From: Porticoccus sp041581635 | GTDB lineage: Bacteria; Pseudomonadota; Gammaproteobacteria; Pseudomonadales; Porticoccaceae | Length of the DNA: 64,000 bases | Reading direction: 5' to 3' | NCBI GenBank assembly: GCA_041581635.1 | Contig: JBFICW010000001.1 | Coordinates: 62,001-126,000 of the forward strand | Part shown: positions 1 to 8,872 of the stretch, piece by piece | Layout of the letters: each line of letters begins with the position of its first letter | Position numbering within the stretch: the first letter of the stretch is position 1 | Notes under the pieces: generated by a model | Told to the model about the DNA's origin: nothing | The model's database searches: none | What the model saw: only the letters and a program-made list of their open reading frames with translations | Made by a program: the position numbers and the translations under genes

Positions 1-602
1 CCAATAGCCTGCATACCAATGCTTATGATGAGGCAATCACCACCCCGACGGAGGAATCTGTGCGTCGGGCCGTGGCAATTCAGTTGGTGATTAACCGAGA
101 ATTTGGCCTGAACTTTTGTGAGAACCCCTGGCAGGGCTCATTTATTATTGAGCAGCTCACCGACTTGGTCGAGGAGGCGGTCTATGATGAGTTTGAAAAA
201 ATCTCGGCCCGCGGTGGCGTATTGGGGGCGATGGACACGATGTACCAGCGGAGCAAGATTCAAGAAGAAAGTATGTATTATGAGCACAAAAAGCACGATG
301 GTAGTTTGCCGCTGATTGGTGTGAATACCTTTCTTCCCGAAGAGGGGGCAGAAGAGGCTATAGAGGGGCGGGAACTGGCTCGTTCGGATGATAGTGAAAA
401 GCAGCAACAGGTGGACAATCTAAACAGCTATAAGTTGTTGTATGAGGCTGAGTCCGAAGCCATTCTCAAGCAGTTGCAAGCAGTGGCACTGAACCGGGGC
501 AATATTTTCGAAAGTTTGATGGACGCAGCAAAATATAGCTCCCTGGGGCAGATGAGTGTGGCGCTCTATAATATTGGTGGTTTATACCGAAGGAATATGT
601 AG
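1..602 (+). CDS. icmF: Fused isobutyryl-CoA mutase IcmF, C-terminal part (5' partial)
   Basis: The frame is open from base 3, giving 199 visible residues; the start lies before the window. The segment ENPWQGSFIIEQLTDLVEEA followed by GGVLGAMDTMYQRSKIQEES belongs to the B12-dependent acyl-CoA mutase barrel. The ending GGLYRRNM, with no cobalamin-binding domain after the barrel, is typical of IcmF, where the B12 and G-protein domains lie N-terminal to the mutase. The enzyme interconverts isobutyryl-CoA and butyryl-CoA by a radical rearrangement. A different single-chain mutase of the methylmalonyl-CoA mutase family cannot be fully excluded without the N-terminal half. Confidence 0.8.
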   Translation, partial: NSLHTNAYDEAITTPTEESVRRAVAIQLVINREFGLNFCENPWQGSFIIEQLTDLVEEAVYDEFEKISARGGVLGAMDTMYQRSKIQEESMYYEHKKHDGSLPLIGVNTFLPEEGAEEAIEGRELARSDDSEKQQQVDNLNSYKLLYEAESEAILKQLQAVALNRGNIFESLMDAAKYSSLGQMSVALYNIGGLYRRNM

Positions 603-713
603 GGCTGCACGGTACATTGCCGCTGTAATAAGCGTGGGATTTCGCGGTTGTTTTGTGTACAATTCGCGCTCTTTTTTTTCGTTTTCTTTACATTAACCAG
701 CCGCGTGATACTC

Positions 714-1973
714 ATGTTTGATAAAGACCAAACCATTGCCAGTTTTGACCCAGAAGTGTGGGCTGCCATTCAGCACGAAGAGCAGCGTCAGGAAGAGCAT
801 ATTGAACTGATTGCCTCTGAAAATTACACCAGCCCAGCGGTGATGGCCGCTCAAGGCACCAAGCTCACCAACAAGTATGCCGAGGGTTATCCTCATAAGC
901 GCTACTACGGTGGTTGTGAGTTTGTCGATCAGACCGAAGAGTTGGCTATTCAGCGCGTGACTAAGCTATTTGGTGCTGAGTATGCCAATGTGCAGCCGCA
1001 CTCGGGTTCTCAGGCGAACAGTGCCGTTTATCAGGCGCTTTGTGTACCGGGTGACACGGTGTTGGGTATGAGCCTGGATGCCGGTGGTCACCTGACCCAC
1101 GGTGCCAAGCCAAGCTTCTCTGGTAAAATTTACCATGCAGTGCAATATGGGTTAAACCCTGAAACCGGCCTGGTGGATTACGATCAGATTGAAGCGCTTG
1201 CCGTTGAGCATAAACCGAAAATGATTATCGCTGGTTTCTCGGCCTATTCCGGCGTGCTGGATTGGGCGCGATTCCGTGAAATTGCGGACAAAGTGGGCGC
1301 CTACCTGATGGTCGATATGGCCCATGTTGCCGGGTTGATTGCTGCGGGCGTATACCCGAACCCGATGGCTTTTGCCGACGTCGTGACATCGACTACCCAT
1401 AAAACATTGCGTGGTCCTCGCGGCGGGATTATTCTCACCAACAGTGAAGAGTTGGCCAAGAAAATCAATTCCGCGGTCTTCCCCGGTGGTCAAGGTGGCC
1501 CGTTGTGCCATGTGATCGCTGCAAAGGCTGTGTCGTTTAAAGAAGCCATGACGGATGACTTTAAAGTCTATCAGCAGCAAGTCGTGAAAAATGCCAAGGC
1601 AATGGCGGCTACGTTTATGGCTCGCGGTATAAAAATCGTTTCCAGTGGCACTGAAAATCATCTAATGCTGGTCGACCTGATCGGCAAGGAATACACCGGC
1701 AAAGATGCGGATGCGGCCTTGGGTGAAGCCTACATTACGGTCAATAAAAATGCGGTTCCCAATGATCCTCGCTCACCGTTTGTGACCTCTGGTCTTCGTA
1801 TTGGTACGCCGGCGATTACCACGCGTGGTTTTTCTGAGGCTGAATCCATAGACCTGGCAAACTGGATTTGCGATGTTTTGGATAGCCTGGAAAATGGAAC
1901 ATCCGAGACGGTTATTCCTGAGACTAAAGCCAAAGTTCTGGACGTTTGTGCCCGGTTCCCCGTCTACGGTTAA
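714..1973 (+). CDS. glyA: Serine hydroxymethyltransferase
   Basis: Converts serine and tetrahydrofolate to glycine and methylene-tetrahydrofolate, using PLP in the cytoplasm. The protein is 419 residues, close to E. coli GlyA (417). Visible family motifs are ELIASENYTSPAV near the N-terminus, GGHLTHG, the PLP-lysine region VVTSTTHKTLRGPRGG (Lys in THKT) and SGLRIGTPAITTRG near the C-terminus. An upstream in-frame start at 648 would add 22 hydrophobic residues absent from the family, so ATG 714 is chosen. It is a single-gene unit closed by a strong terminator. Confidence 0.96.
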   Translation: MFDKDQTIASFDPEVWAAIQHEEQRQEEHIELIASENYTSPAVMAAQGTKLTNKYAEGYPHKRYYGGCEFVDQTEELAIQRVTKLFGAEYANVQPHSGSQANSAVYQALCVPGDTVLGMSLDAGGHLTHGAKPSFSGKIYHAVQYGLNPETGLVDYDQIEALAVEHKPKMIIAGFSAYSGVLDWARFREIADKVGAYLMVDMAHVAGLIAAGVYPNPMAFADVVTSTTHKTLRGPRGGIILTNSEELAKKINSAVFPGGQGGPLCHVIAAKAVSFKEAMTDDFKVYQQQVVKNAKAMAATFMARGIKIVSSGTENHLMLVDLIGKEYTGKDADAALGEAYITVNKNAVPNDPRSPFVTSGLRIGTPAITTRGFSEAESIDLANWICDVLDSLENGTSETVIPETKAKVLDVCARFPVYG

Positions 1974-1987
1974 TCAGAAAGCGTTGT

Positions 1988-2022
1988 AAGCAAAAGCCCC
2001 GCTCAGTGCGGGGCTTTTGCTT
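1988..2022 (+). terminator. Rho-independent terminator after glyA
   Basis: A near-perfect 15-bp stem (core CAAAAGCCCCGC paired with GCGGGGCTTTTG, 5-nt loop at 2003-2007) begins 15 bases after the glyA stop. The descending arm carries TTTTG, which acts as a short U-run. The A-rich ascending arm gives it some bidirectional character. Confidence 0.88.
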
Positions 2023-2108
2023 GTCTGATACTCCTTGGTGGGCTCGTCCGGGTCGGTTCGAAGATGTGGTATTATGCGTCCCTATTTTAACTTAAAGAAG
2101 TTATAGCC

Positions 2109-2582
2109 ATGCATTGTCCCTTCTGCAGTGCGGATGATACCAAGGTGATCGACTCTCGGCTGGTAGCGGAAGGCGTTCAGGTGCGTCGACGTCGTGAATG
2201 TCTGTCCTGTAAAGAGCGATTCACCACTTACGAGGTGGCAGAGTTGTTGATGCCTCGAGTCATTAAAAGTGATGATACTCGAGAGCCATTTGATGAGGAT
2301 AAGCTTCGAGCCGGGTTGCTCCGGGCATTGGAGAAGCGCCCCGTTGGTATTGAGCAAATTGAAGGGGCTATTTCGCACATACAACACCAGTTGAGATCCA
2401 CCGGCGAGCGTGAAATTACATCGCGAATGATCGGCGAGCGAGTAATGACACAATTGAGAGAATTGGACGAAGTGGCCTATGTGCGATTTGCTTCAGTTTA
2501 TCGGAGCTTTCAGGATCTTAGCGAATTTCGTGCAGAGCTGGATCGGCTGGAAAACAATCTTCCGGAACTGGGCAAGGACTGA
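2109..2582 (+). CDS. nrdR: Transcriptional repressor NrdR
   Basis: Nucleotide-dependent repressor of ribonucleotide reductase genes. The 157-residue protein has an N-terminal zinc ribbon (CPFC at residues 3-6 and CLSCKERF around 31-38, preceded by the basic VRRRREC) followed by an ATP-cone domain from about residue 49 (RVIKSDDTREPFDEDKL). It lies 5 bp upstream of ribD, the usual gammaproteobacterial arrangement in which nrdR leads the rib-nusB cluster, so cotranscription is likely. E. coli NrdR has 149 residues, so this one is full length. Confidence 0.96.
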   Translation: MHCPFCSADDTKVIDSRLVAEGVQVRRRRECLSCKERFTTYEVAELLMPRVIKSDDTREPFDEDKLRAGLLRALEKRPVGIEQIEGAISHIQHQLRSTGEREITSRMIGERVMTQLRELDEVAYVRFASVYRSFQDLSEFRAELDRLENNLPELGKD

Positions 2583-2587
2583 AGCGG

Positions 2588-3700
2588 ATGGCTGGCAGCA
2601 ATGGTCTGCGTCGTGACCTCTCCATGATGGCTCGGGCGCTAAGGTTGGCTGCCCGTGGACAATATACCTGTATGCCCAACCCCGCTGTGGGTTGTGTTAT
2701 CGCTCAAGATAAAACCATTGTCGGTGAAGGCTGGCACGATGTTGCAGGTCAGCCCCACGCGGAAGTTAATGCCTTGCGAAATGCGGGTGATCAGGCGCGC
2801 GGAGCTACGGCTTATGTCACGCTGGAGCCTTGCTGTCATTTTGGAAGGACACCGCCTTGTGCCGATGCATTAATCGCCGCTGGTGTGGCTCGGGTGGTCT
2901 ACGGAATGACAGACCCTAATCCCAAAGTCTCTGGGAGCGGGCTGGAAAAGCTTAAGCAAGCTGGTGTCGTTGTGGACGGCCCTGTTCTTGAGGGTGAAGC
3001 GCAACAGCTCAACCGAGGCTTTATAAAACGTCAGAAATTGGGCCTGCCTTGGGTAACGGTCAAGTTGGCCATGAGCCTGGATGGGCGTACCGCCATGAAA
3101 AGTGGTGAGAGCCAGTGGATTACCGGTTCTGCTGCCCGTCAGGATGTACAGCGTCTCAGAGCGAGAAGTTGCGCCATTGTGACTGGTGTAGGTACTGTAC
3201 TCCACGATGATCCATCGCTGACAATAAGAGCGGATGAACTCGGGCTGAAAAATGCCGCTAAAATTGCTGCCAGACAGCCCTTGCGTGTCGTTGTCGATAG
3301 TCAATTGAGGGCAGCCTCTGATGCGAAGGTGCTGTCTGCTGAAGCCCCGGTATTGATTGTGGCTGCTAGTGAGGGGCTGAAGTGCAAGGATGCTGAAGTG
3401 GTTTGTTTGTCGGATGGCGATGGCCGGGTTGGTTTGCCAGCATTGTTAACCCTGCTGGCAGAAAAAGAGTGTAATAACGTGCTGGTGGAGGCAGGGGCGG
3501 AATTGGCAGGTGCATTTTTGCAGGCGGGGCTGGTGGATGAGCTGGTTGTCTACATGGCGCCCAAGTTGCTGGGGAGTTCGGCCCGTCCGCTATTATTGTT
3601 GCCGTTTGATCGTATGGATCAGCAAGTAGAGCTGGATATAACCGACATCAGGCAAGTGGGGCGCGATTTGCGAATCACCGCGAGTCCATTGAGCCATTAA
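2588..3700 (+). CDS. ribD: Bifunctional riboflavin biosynthesis deaminase/reductase RibD
   Basis: Carries out the second and third steps of riboflavin synthesis: deamination of the pyrimidinone from GTP cyclohydrolase II, then reduction of the ribosyl side chain. The N-terminal deaminase domain (about residues 13-150) shows the zinc motif HAEVNAL and PCCHFGRTPPC. The C-terminal reductase domain (about 155-365) begins with WVTVKLAMSLDGR and contains EAGAELAGAFL. At 370 residues it matches E. coli RibD (367). It sits tightly behind nrdR and ahead of ribC. Confidence 0.96.
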   Translation: MAGSNGLRRDLSMMARALRLAARGQYTCMPNPAVGCVIAQDKTIVGEGWHDVAGQPHAEVNALRNAGDQARGATAYVTLEPCCHFGRTPPCADALIAAGVARVVYGMTDPNPKVSGSGLEKLKQAGVVVDGPVLEGEAQQLNRGFIKRQKLGLPWVTVKLAMSLDGRTAMKSGESQWITGSAARQDVQRLRARSCAIVTGVGTVLHDDPSLTIRADELGLKNAAKIAARQPLRVVVDSQLRAASDAKVLSAEAPVLIVAASEGLKCKDAEVVCLSDGDGRVGLPALLTLLAEKECNNVLVEAGAELAGAFLQAGLVDELVVYMAPKLLGSSARPLLLLPFDRMDQQVELDITDIRQVGRDLRITASPLSH

Positions 3701-3746
3701 TTATGATTGTCAGGGTTGATGCTCTGACGCTGAAGTAGTGATTGTT

Positions 3747-4355
3747 ATGTTTACCGGAATTATTGAAGCAGTAGGTGAAATTGTTGTCTGTGAACCTCGG
3801 GGTGGCGATGTCCGGTTGAGGGTCAAGACGAACGACCTGGATTTAGCGGGCGTGCAGATCGGCGATAGTATTGCCACCAACGGGGTTTGCCTTACGGTGG
3901 TGGAGCTGCCCGGCGATGGTTATGTGGCCGATGTGTCGTCTGAATCTTTGGCGCTGACATCTATCGGTGATTGGGCCAAGGGCACTCGAGTAAATTTAGA
4001 GCGAGCGTTGACGCCTGATTCACGACTGGGTGGGCACTTGGTATCGGGTCACGTGGATGATGTGGGTGAAGTGATAAGCCGATACCCGGATGCCCGGTCC
4101 GAGCGTTTTCGTATTCGAGCGCCTAAAGCATTAGCTAAATATATTGCCCATAAAGGATCGATTACTGTGGATGGCACTAGCCTAACTGTCAACAAGGTGG
4201 AAGGTGCAGAGTTTGAGTTGAACATCGTGCCGCACACGCTTGAGAAAACGGTAATGGGTACTTATCACGTGGGTACTCGTGTGAATTTGGAAGTGGATGT
4301 CATCGCCCGTTATTTAGAGCGTTTATTGCTGGGTGATCAGGCTGCTGAAGTTTAG
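3747..4355 (+). CDS. ribC: Riboflavin synthase, alpha chain
   Basis: Dismutates two molecules of dimethylribityllumazine to riboflavin and a pyrimidinedione. The protein starts MFTGIIEAVGEI, the invariant N-terminus of the family; an earlier start at 3738 would add only MIV. It contains two lumazine-binding repeats (about residues 1-95 and 96-190), the second marked by GHVDDVGEV and TVDGTSLTVN. It has 202 residues (E. coli RibC/RibE 213). The gene is also called ribE in some genomes. Confidence 0.95.
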   Translation: MFTGIIEAVGEIVVCEPRGGDVRLRVKTNDLDLAGVQIGDSIATNGVCLTVVELPGDGYVADVSSESLALTSIGDWAKGTRVNLERALTPDSRLGGHLVSGHVDDVGEVISRYPDARSERFRIRAPKALAKYIAHKGSITVDGTSLTVNKVEGAEFELNIVPHTLEKTVMGTYHVGTRVNLEVDVIARYLERLLLGDQAAEV

Positions 4356-4421
4356 CTAGTAAGAAGTGCATGATGTCGTGAGTAGGTAGTCGTTTTACAT
4401 GTTTGGATTAGAGAACAGAAT

Positions 4422-5534
4422 ATGTCGCTGAATAGCTTGGAAGAACTGGTAGAGGATATTCGCCAGGGCAAGATGGTTATCCTGATGGATGACGAAGATC
4501 GTGAAAATGAAGGCGATCTGCTAATGGCGGCTACGATGGTTCGCCCTGAAGATATCAATTTTATGGCGACCCATGGTCGGGGATTGATTTGCCTGACGTT
4601 GTCAGAGGATCGCTGTAAACAGTTAAATTTGCCTTTGATGGTAGATGCGAATAAAGCAAGTCACGGTACCAACTTCACATTATCTATCGAGGCGGCTGAC
4701 GGTGTGACAACGGGGATTTCTGCAGCAGACCGGGCGCGTACAGTACAGGCCGCGGTGGCGAGCAATGCACGGCCTCAGGACATTGTACAGCCGGGGCATA
4801 TTTTTCCACTACAGGCAGAGCCGGGCGGAGTTTTGAGTCGCGCTGGTCATACTGAGGCCGGTTGTGATTTGGCTCGTATTGCCGGATTTGAGCCAGCCGC
4901 TGTGATCGTCGAGATTATGAATGATGATGGCACTATGGCTCGTCGGTCTGATTTGGAGAACTTTGCAAAAAAACATGATTTAAAAATCGGCACTATTGCC
5001 GATTTGATCCACTATCGATTGGTCACAGAAAAAACCATTCGTTGTATTAATGAGCGAGAGATCACCACTCAATATGGTCTATTTGTTCTGAAGACCTACC
5101 TTGATAGTGCTCGAAATGAAAAGCATTTTGCGTTGGTTATGGGTGAGGTGGCTGATGGCGAGCCACCATTAGTTAGGGTGCATATCAACAAATCTTCTCG
5201 GGATCTCTTTGGTCTGGAAGCCCCCGGTGGTTTCAAAAGCTGGAGTTTGTCTCGCGCCATGGAGAAGGTGGCAGAAGAAGGTCGCGGTATTGTGGTATTC
5301 CTTTACTACCCTGAGACCGCCGATGATATAGATGCCAGCGTTGAGCAGGTTTTAAATCCGGTTCCAGCTAAACCTCAACAGGCTGGTGATGTGGTTTATC
5401 AGCAAGTGGGGACAGGTTCTCAGATTTTGATGGATCTCGGCGTGCACAAAATGCGATTGCTGAGTGCTCCGTTCCGGTTCACCGGTATCTCTGGGTTTGA
5501 TCTTGAGGTTGTCGAATATATTAGTTGTGAGTGA
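4422..5534 (+). CDS. ribBA: 3,4-dihydroxy-2-butanone-4-phosphate synthase with degenerate GTP cyclohydrolase II domain
   Basis: The N-terminal half (residues 1-205) is a complete RibB domain that makes the four-carbon riboflavin precursor from ribulose 5-phosphate: MDDEDRENEGDL, HGTNFTLSIEA and GHIFPLQAEPGGVLSRAGHT are present. The C-terminal half (about 215-370) aligns with GTP cyclohydrolase II (GEVADGEPPLVRVH) but lacks the three zinc cysteines of the CLTGDALFS-RCDCG motif; the matching stretch reads SSRDLFGLEAPGGFKSWSLS. It is therefore probably inactive as a cyclohydrolase. A complete RibA is encoded at 8873-9475. Such RibB-X hybrids are known in Pseudomonas relatives. Confidence 0.92.
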   Translation: MSLNSLEELVEDIRQGKMVILMDDEDRENEGDLLMAATMVRPEDINFMATHGRGLICLTLSEDRCKQLNLPLMVDANKASHGTNFTLSIEAADGVTTGISAADRARTVQAAVASNARPQDIVQPGHIFPLQAEPGGVLSRAGHTEAGCDLARIAGFEPAAVIVEIMNDDGTMARRSDLENFAKKHDLKIGTIADLIHYRLVTEKTIRCINEREITTQYGLFVLKTYLDSARNEKHFALVMGEVADGEPPLVRVHINKSSRDLFGLEAPGGFKSWSLSRAMEKVAEEGRGIVVFLYYPETADDIDASVEQVLNPVPAKPQQAGDVVYQQVGTGSQILMDLGVHKMRLLSAPFRFTGISGFDLEVVEYISCE

Positions 5535-5609
5535 TGTTTGTTTGGTGGGGTTTTGACCCTAGCAAAGATCACTTAAACACTACCTTGTACGTTTTATTGG
5601 AAGAGATTG

Positions 5610-6080
5610 ATGAGCGAATATAGACCCGATGAGGGCAGTTTTAATGTGAGTGATGCGCGCATTGCCATCGTTGTCGCACGCTGGAATGGCAATATCACAG
5701 AGAGCTTGTTAAACGGTGCTCGGAAAGCGCTGGTTCGACACGGTGTTGTGGAAAAGGATATTGATCTATTCAGGGTGCCGGGTGCTTTTGAGTTACCTCT
5801 AGCCTGCCAAAGGGCAGCGCAAAAAGGTACTTATGATGCGGTCATTGCTCTGGGTTGTGTCATCCGTGGTGGCACTCCACATTTTGAGTATGTATGCAGT
5901 GAAACGACAAGAGGTATTGGCGAGGTGGCCCTCAAAGAGAACCTGCCCGTGGCATTTGGTTTGTTGACCACTGATAATCTGGAGCAGGCTGAAGAGCGTT
6001 CTGCCGACAATAACGAAAACAAGGGAGAAGAGGCCGCTTTAACAGTGCTGGAAATGATCTCCCTGTTTCGTCAGCTGTAG
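5610..6080 (+). CDS. ribH: 6,7-dimethyl-8-ribityllumazine synthase
   Basis: Condenses the RibB and RibD-pathway products to lumazine, the substrate of riboflavin synthase. The 156-residue protein shows IAIVVARWNGNITESLL near the N-terminus, VPGAFELP, and the loop VIALGCVIRGGTPHFEYV with the conserved catalytic histidine region. ATG 5610 is preferred to the in-frame TTG one codon earlier; AAGAGA precedes it. It is followed 10 bp later by nusB, the usual ribH-nusB pair. Confidence 0.96.
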   Translation: MSEYRPDEGSFNVSDARIAIVVARWNGNITESLLNGARKALVRHGVVEKDIDLFRVPGAFELPLACQRAAQKGTYDAVIALGCVIRGGTPHFEYVCSETTRGIGEVALKENLPVAFGLLTTDNLEQAEERSADNNENKGEEAALTVLEMISLFRQL

Positions 6081-6090
6081 GAAAGCAATC

Positions 6091-6531
6091 ATGTCTTTAC
6101 CCTCCACTCGAAGAAAGGCTCGGCAATTACTGGTGCAGGCGTTGTACCAGTGGCAGGTCTCTGGCTCAGATATTGGTACTATTGAGGCAGAGTTTCACAC
6201 TGACAACAATATGAGCAAAGTTGATACTGAGTTTTTTGCGGAGTTGTTGCATGGTATCCCCGGCCGATTGGATGAAATCGATGCTGTCTATGAACCGCAC
6301 CTCGATCGAAAATCTCAAGACCTTGATCCGGTTTCCAGGGCGCTGCTGAGAATGGGAACGTATGAGCTGAGCTTCCGTGTCGATGTACCATACAAAGTGG
6401 CGATTAACGAAGCAGTGAATTTGGCAAAAAAGTTTGGTCCTACCGATGCCTACAAGTACATCAATGGCATTCTCGACAAAGTGGCGGCGACCACACGTGC
6501 CTTAGAAGTAAAGTCAGGCCAGCGGCGCTAA
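6091..6531 (+). CDS. nusB: Transcription antitermination factor NusB
   Basis: All-helical RNA-binding protein of the rRNA antitermination complex; it binds boxA RNA together with NusE (S10). The protein (146 residues; E. coli 139) starts with RRKARQLLVQALYQWQ and carries the late motif DVPYKVAINEAVNLAKKFG with YINGILDKVA near the C-terminus, all typical of the family. It lies 10 bp behind ribH in the rib operon. Confidence 0.95.
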   Translation: MSLPSTRRKARQLLVQALYQWQVSGSDIGTIEAEFHTDNNMSKVDTEFFAELLHGIPGRLDEIDAVYEPHLDRKSQDLDPVSRALLRMGTYELSFRVDVPYKVAINEAVNLAKKFGPTDAYKYINGILDKVAATTRALEVKSGQRR

Positions 6532-6603
6532 CCTGAGGTATATCCCGGTAGCGCCTTCAGACAACTAATGTTCTTTCCATGGCTGAGTTAGGGGTGGGTG
6601 CCA

Positions 6604-7578
6604 ATGGCACTGAGTGAGTTCTCGCTGATACAGCAATACTTCTCTTCTCTGGGGAAAGCTTCCGGGGTTGTTCTGGGTGTTGGCGATGATTGTGCCGTGT
6701 TGACTGTTCCTGAGGGTGAGCAACTCGTCGTAACGATCGATACTCTCGTGTCTGGTGTGCATTTTCCCCCCGATGCCTCGGCAGGTGATATTGCCCATCG
6801 TGCCTTGAGGGTCAATCTCAGTGATATTGCCGCCATGGGTGCAAAACCATGTTGGTTTACCTTGGCGCTGACACTGCCTGAAGCTCGCGAATCATGGCTG
6901 GATGAATTTTCACGTGCCCTGGCTGATGATGCCTCTATGTTTGGTTGTGCGCTGGTTGGTGGTGATACGACTGCCGGGCCACTATCAGTCTCTATTCAAA
7001 TGTTTGGCACTGTCCCTGCGGGAAAGGCGCTTACTCGAAGTGGTGCGCGGGCTGGCGATAGTATTTATGTGACAGGCTCTCTAGGTGAGGGTGCCGCTGC
7101 ACTTTCTTTATTCGAAAATTCTGGCGAGTCAGTGGTAGTTGAGAGTGACGATGCTCGGGAGTGTTTGCTGCAGCGATTTTATCGGCCCAAGCCAAGATTG
7201 CAGTATGGGTTGAAACTCCGTGATTTGTCTTCGGCAGCGCTGGATATTTCGGATGGGCTGCTCGCAGATTTAGGGCATATTGCGGATTCCTCGGGTCTTG
7301 GGGCCGAGGTTGAGCTCAATCGATTGCCCATTGCACCCTGGCTTGCGGTCTTGGCTGAACCACCCCGTGTTTTAGCGTGGGCGCTCTCCGGTGGTGACGA
7401 TTATGAATTATGTTTTACCGTCTCAGAAGAAAATCGGCCTGCTGTCGAATTATTGATTGAGCGAGGCGAGTTGTCGGCGAGCTGTATTGGCAAAATGTCT
7501 GAACAGCGTGGGGTTCGGTGTATTGATAATAACGATCAATTGGTTGAGATCAGTGCGGCCGGGTATCAACATTTTTAA
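6604..7578 (+). CDS. thiL: Thiamine-monophosphate kinase
   Basis: Phosphorylates thiamine monophosphate to the active diphosphate with ATP. The 324-residue protein (E. coli 325) is a PurM-like kinase with LGVGDDCAVL near the N-terminus, TIDTLVSGVHFP, ALVGGDTTAGP and the late SGGDDYELCFT. ATG 6604 (MALSEFSLIQQYF) is preferred over the GTG two codons upstream. It follows nusB, as in E. coli, and precedes pgpA. Confidence 0.95.
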   Translation: MALSEFSLIQQYFSSLGKASGVVLGVGDDCAVLTVPEGEQLVVTIDTLVSGVHFPPDASAGDIAHRALRVNLSDIAAMGAKPCWFTLALTLPEARESWLDEFSRALADDASMFGCALVGGDTTAGPLSVSIQMFGTVPAGKALTRSGARAGDSIYVTGSLGEGAAALSLFENSGESVVVESDDARECLLQRFYRPKPRLQYGLKLRDLSSAALDISDGLLADLGHIADSSGLGAEVELNRLPIAPWLAVLAEPPRVLAWALSGGDDYELCFTVSEENRPAVELLIERGELSASCIGKMSEQRGVRCIDNNDQLVEISAAGYQHF

Positions 7579-7613
7579 GCGTGAAATAAGCTGTTTGGAT
7601 AGAGGGTGGTGGA

Positions 7614-8096
7614 ATGGTTCAAGCTGTACCCAGTTTTCGTCAACTAATACGTAATCCCGTGCACTTTCTGGCCTTTGGGTTTGGCAGTGGCTTGTCTCCC
7701 AAGGCACCAGGCACAGCGGGTACGTTGGTGGCGCTAATCTTGTGGCCAATGTTGGCAAGCCTCCCGTTGGAACTCTATCTTTTAATAGTGGCCGTGGCAT
7801 CGGTTGGCGGCTTTTATCTGTGTGGCAAGACTGCCAGTGATCTGGGTGTTCATGATCATTCCGGTATTGTTTGGGATGAAATCGCAGGTTTTTGGTTGGC
7901 GATGACAGCTATGCCGGTTTCCTGGGTTTGGATGCTGGCGGGCTTTCTACTGTTTCGGTTGTTTGATATCTGGAAGCCTTGGCCCATTGGCTGGCTCGAT
8001 AAGCATGTTGATGGTGGCTATGGCATCATGTTGGACGACTTGGTAGCAGGGCTATTTACCTGGTTGATATTGTTTTTGGCAATGACAGTTGGATAG
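7614..8096 (+). CDS. pgpA: Phosphatidylglycerophosphatase A
   Basis: Inner-membrane phosphatase that makes phosphatidylglycerol from its phosphate precursor. The 160-residue protein shows the PgpA signature GSGLSPKAPGTAGTL (residues 24-38), then several hydrophobic segments separated by DEIAGFWLA and RLFDIWKPWP, the acidic and KPWP motifs of the family. It has about four membrane segments. The order nusB-thiL-pgpA is the same as in E. coli. Confidence 0.94.
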   Translation: MVQAVPSFRQLIRNPVHFLAFGFGSGLSPKAPGTAGTLVALILWPMLASLPLELYLLIVAVASVGGFYLCGKTASDLGVHDHSGIVWDEIAGFWLAMTAMPVSWVWMLAGFLLFRLFDIWKPWPIGWLDKHVDGGYGIMLDDLVAGLFTWLILFLAMTVG

Positions 8097-8123
8097 AGTC
8101 TTTAACTTTTTAGAGGTGCAGGG

Positions 8124-8774
8124 ATGATGCGAAAAGCGCTAGGGATAGGTTTGGTTGTTGTTAGCCTGTTAGTGGTCTCGATAAGTTGGGCCGCTCCAGA
8201 TGTTCGCGTTCAGGGGTTGTTTGGTGGCAGTGCAGTGTTGCTCGTCAATGGCAAGCAGCGGTTGTTGAAGCAGGGTCAAACTACTCCAGAAGGCGTCAAG
8301 CTTGTGAGTAGCAACAGTCGTGAAGCCGTTGTTGAGATTGGTGGGCAGCAGTATAACCTTGGGTTGTCTCAGCATATATCATCTGGTTTTCAGGCTGCGG
8401 ATGTAGCCGAAGTGAGGATTCCTCGTGCTTCGAATGGGCACTACATGGTCAGCGGTTTTATTAATGGCCGGCCCGTTGACTTTATGGTGGATACTGGCGC
8501 CTCGTCGGTCGCAATGAACTTGAATGATGCCGAGCGTCTGGGTGTGGATTTCCGAAGGGGAAAGCGTATTCGGGTGAGTACGGCTGGGGGTGTTGTTCAG
8601 GGTTTTGAGATAGATCTGGATAAGCTGGTCATTGGTAATATCACAACATATAAAGTTTCAGCTACTGTCGTTGTTGGAAGTTTCCCCTCCCAGATACTGT
8701 TGGGTAATAGTTTTCTGAGCCAAATTGAAATGACAGAGGAACAAGGGGTTATGGTTCTAAGGAAGAAATATTAG
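8124..8774 (+). CDS. Retropepsin-like (clan AA) aspartic protease, exported
   Basis: A 216-residue protein with a hydrophobic N-terminal segment (about residues 5-23, ending SWA) that looks like a signal peptide, a small region of about 70 residues, then a single retropepsin-like domain from about 100. The active-site motif is FMVDTGASSVAMN, with the late partner ILLGNSFL. Family knowledge (TIGR02281-type proteases) predicts a dimer, because one chain gives only one catalytic Asp. The biological substrate is not known to me. It sits between pgpA and ribA on the same strand, 27 bp after pgpA. Confidence 0.78.
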   Translation: MMRKALGIGLVVVSLLVVSISWAAPDVRVQGLFGGSAVLLVNGKQRLLKQGQTTPEGVKLVSSNSREAVVEIGGQQYNLGLSQHISSGFQAADVAEVRIPRASNGHYMVSGFINGRPVDFMVDTGASSVAMNLNDAERLGVDFRRGKRIRVSTAGGVVQGFEIDLDKLVIGNITTYKVSATVVVGSFPSQILLGNSFLSQIEMTEEQGVMVLRKKY

Positions 8775-8872
8775 ATGGTTATTGCGTGTTCGGGTAAAAA
8801 CGCTTGAGAAGCACTTTACTCGGGGCGTATCCCGGCTAAAATAGCCACCCGCCTGACTTTTTGGAGTCCTCC

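Noticed and set aside
648..713. Upstream start for glyA giving a hydrophobic N-terminus
   Set aside because: SHMT is cytoplasmic and starts MFDKDQT-like; the extension is translated promoter/leader sequence.
1152..1661. Minus-strand 169-codon frame inside glyA
   Set aside because: It is antisense to conserved SHMT coding sequence, with no recognisable motif.
4356..4421. Possible FMN riboswitch before ribBA
   Set aside because: The 66-base gap is too short and shows none of the conserved RFN element segments; ribBA is read from the ribD operon.
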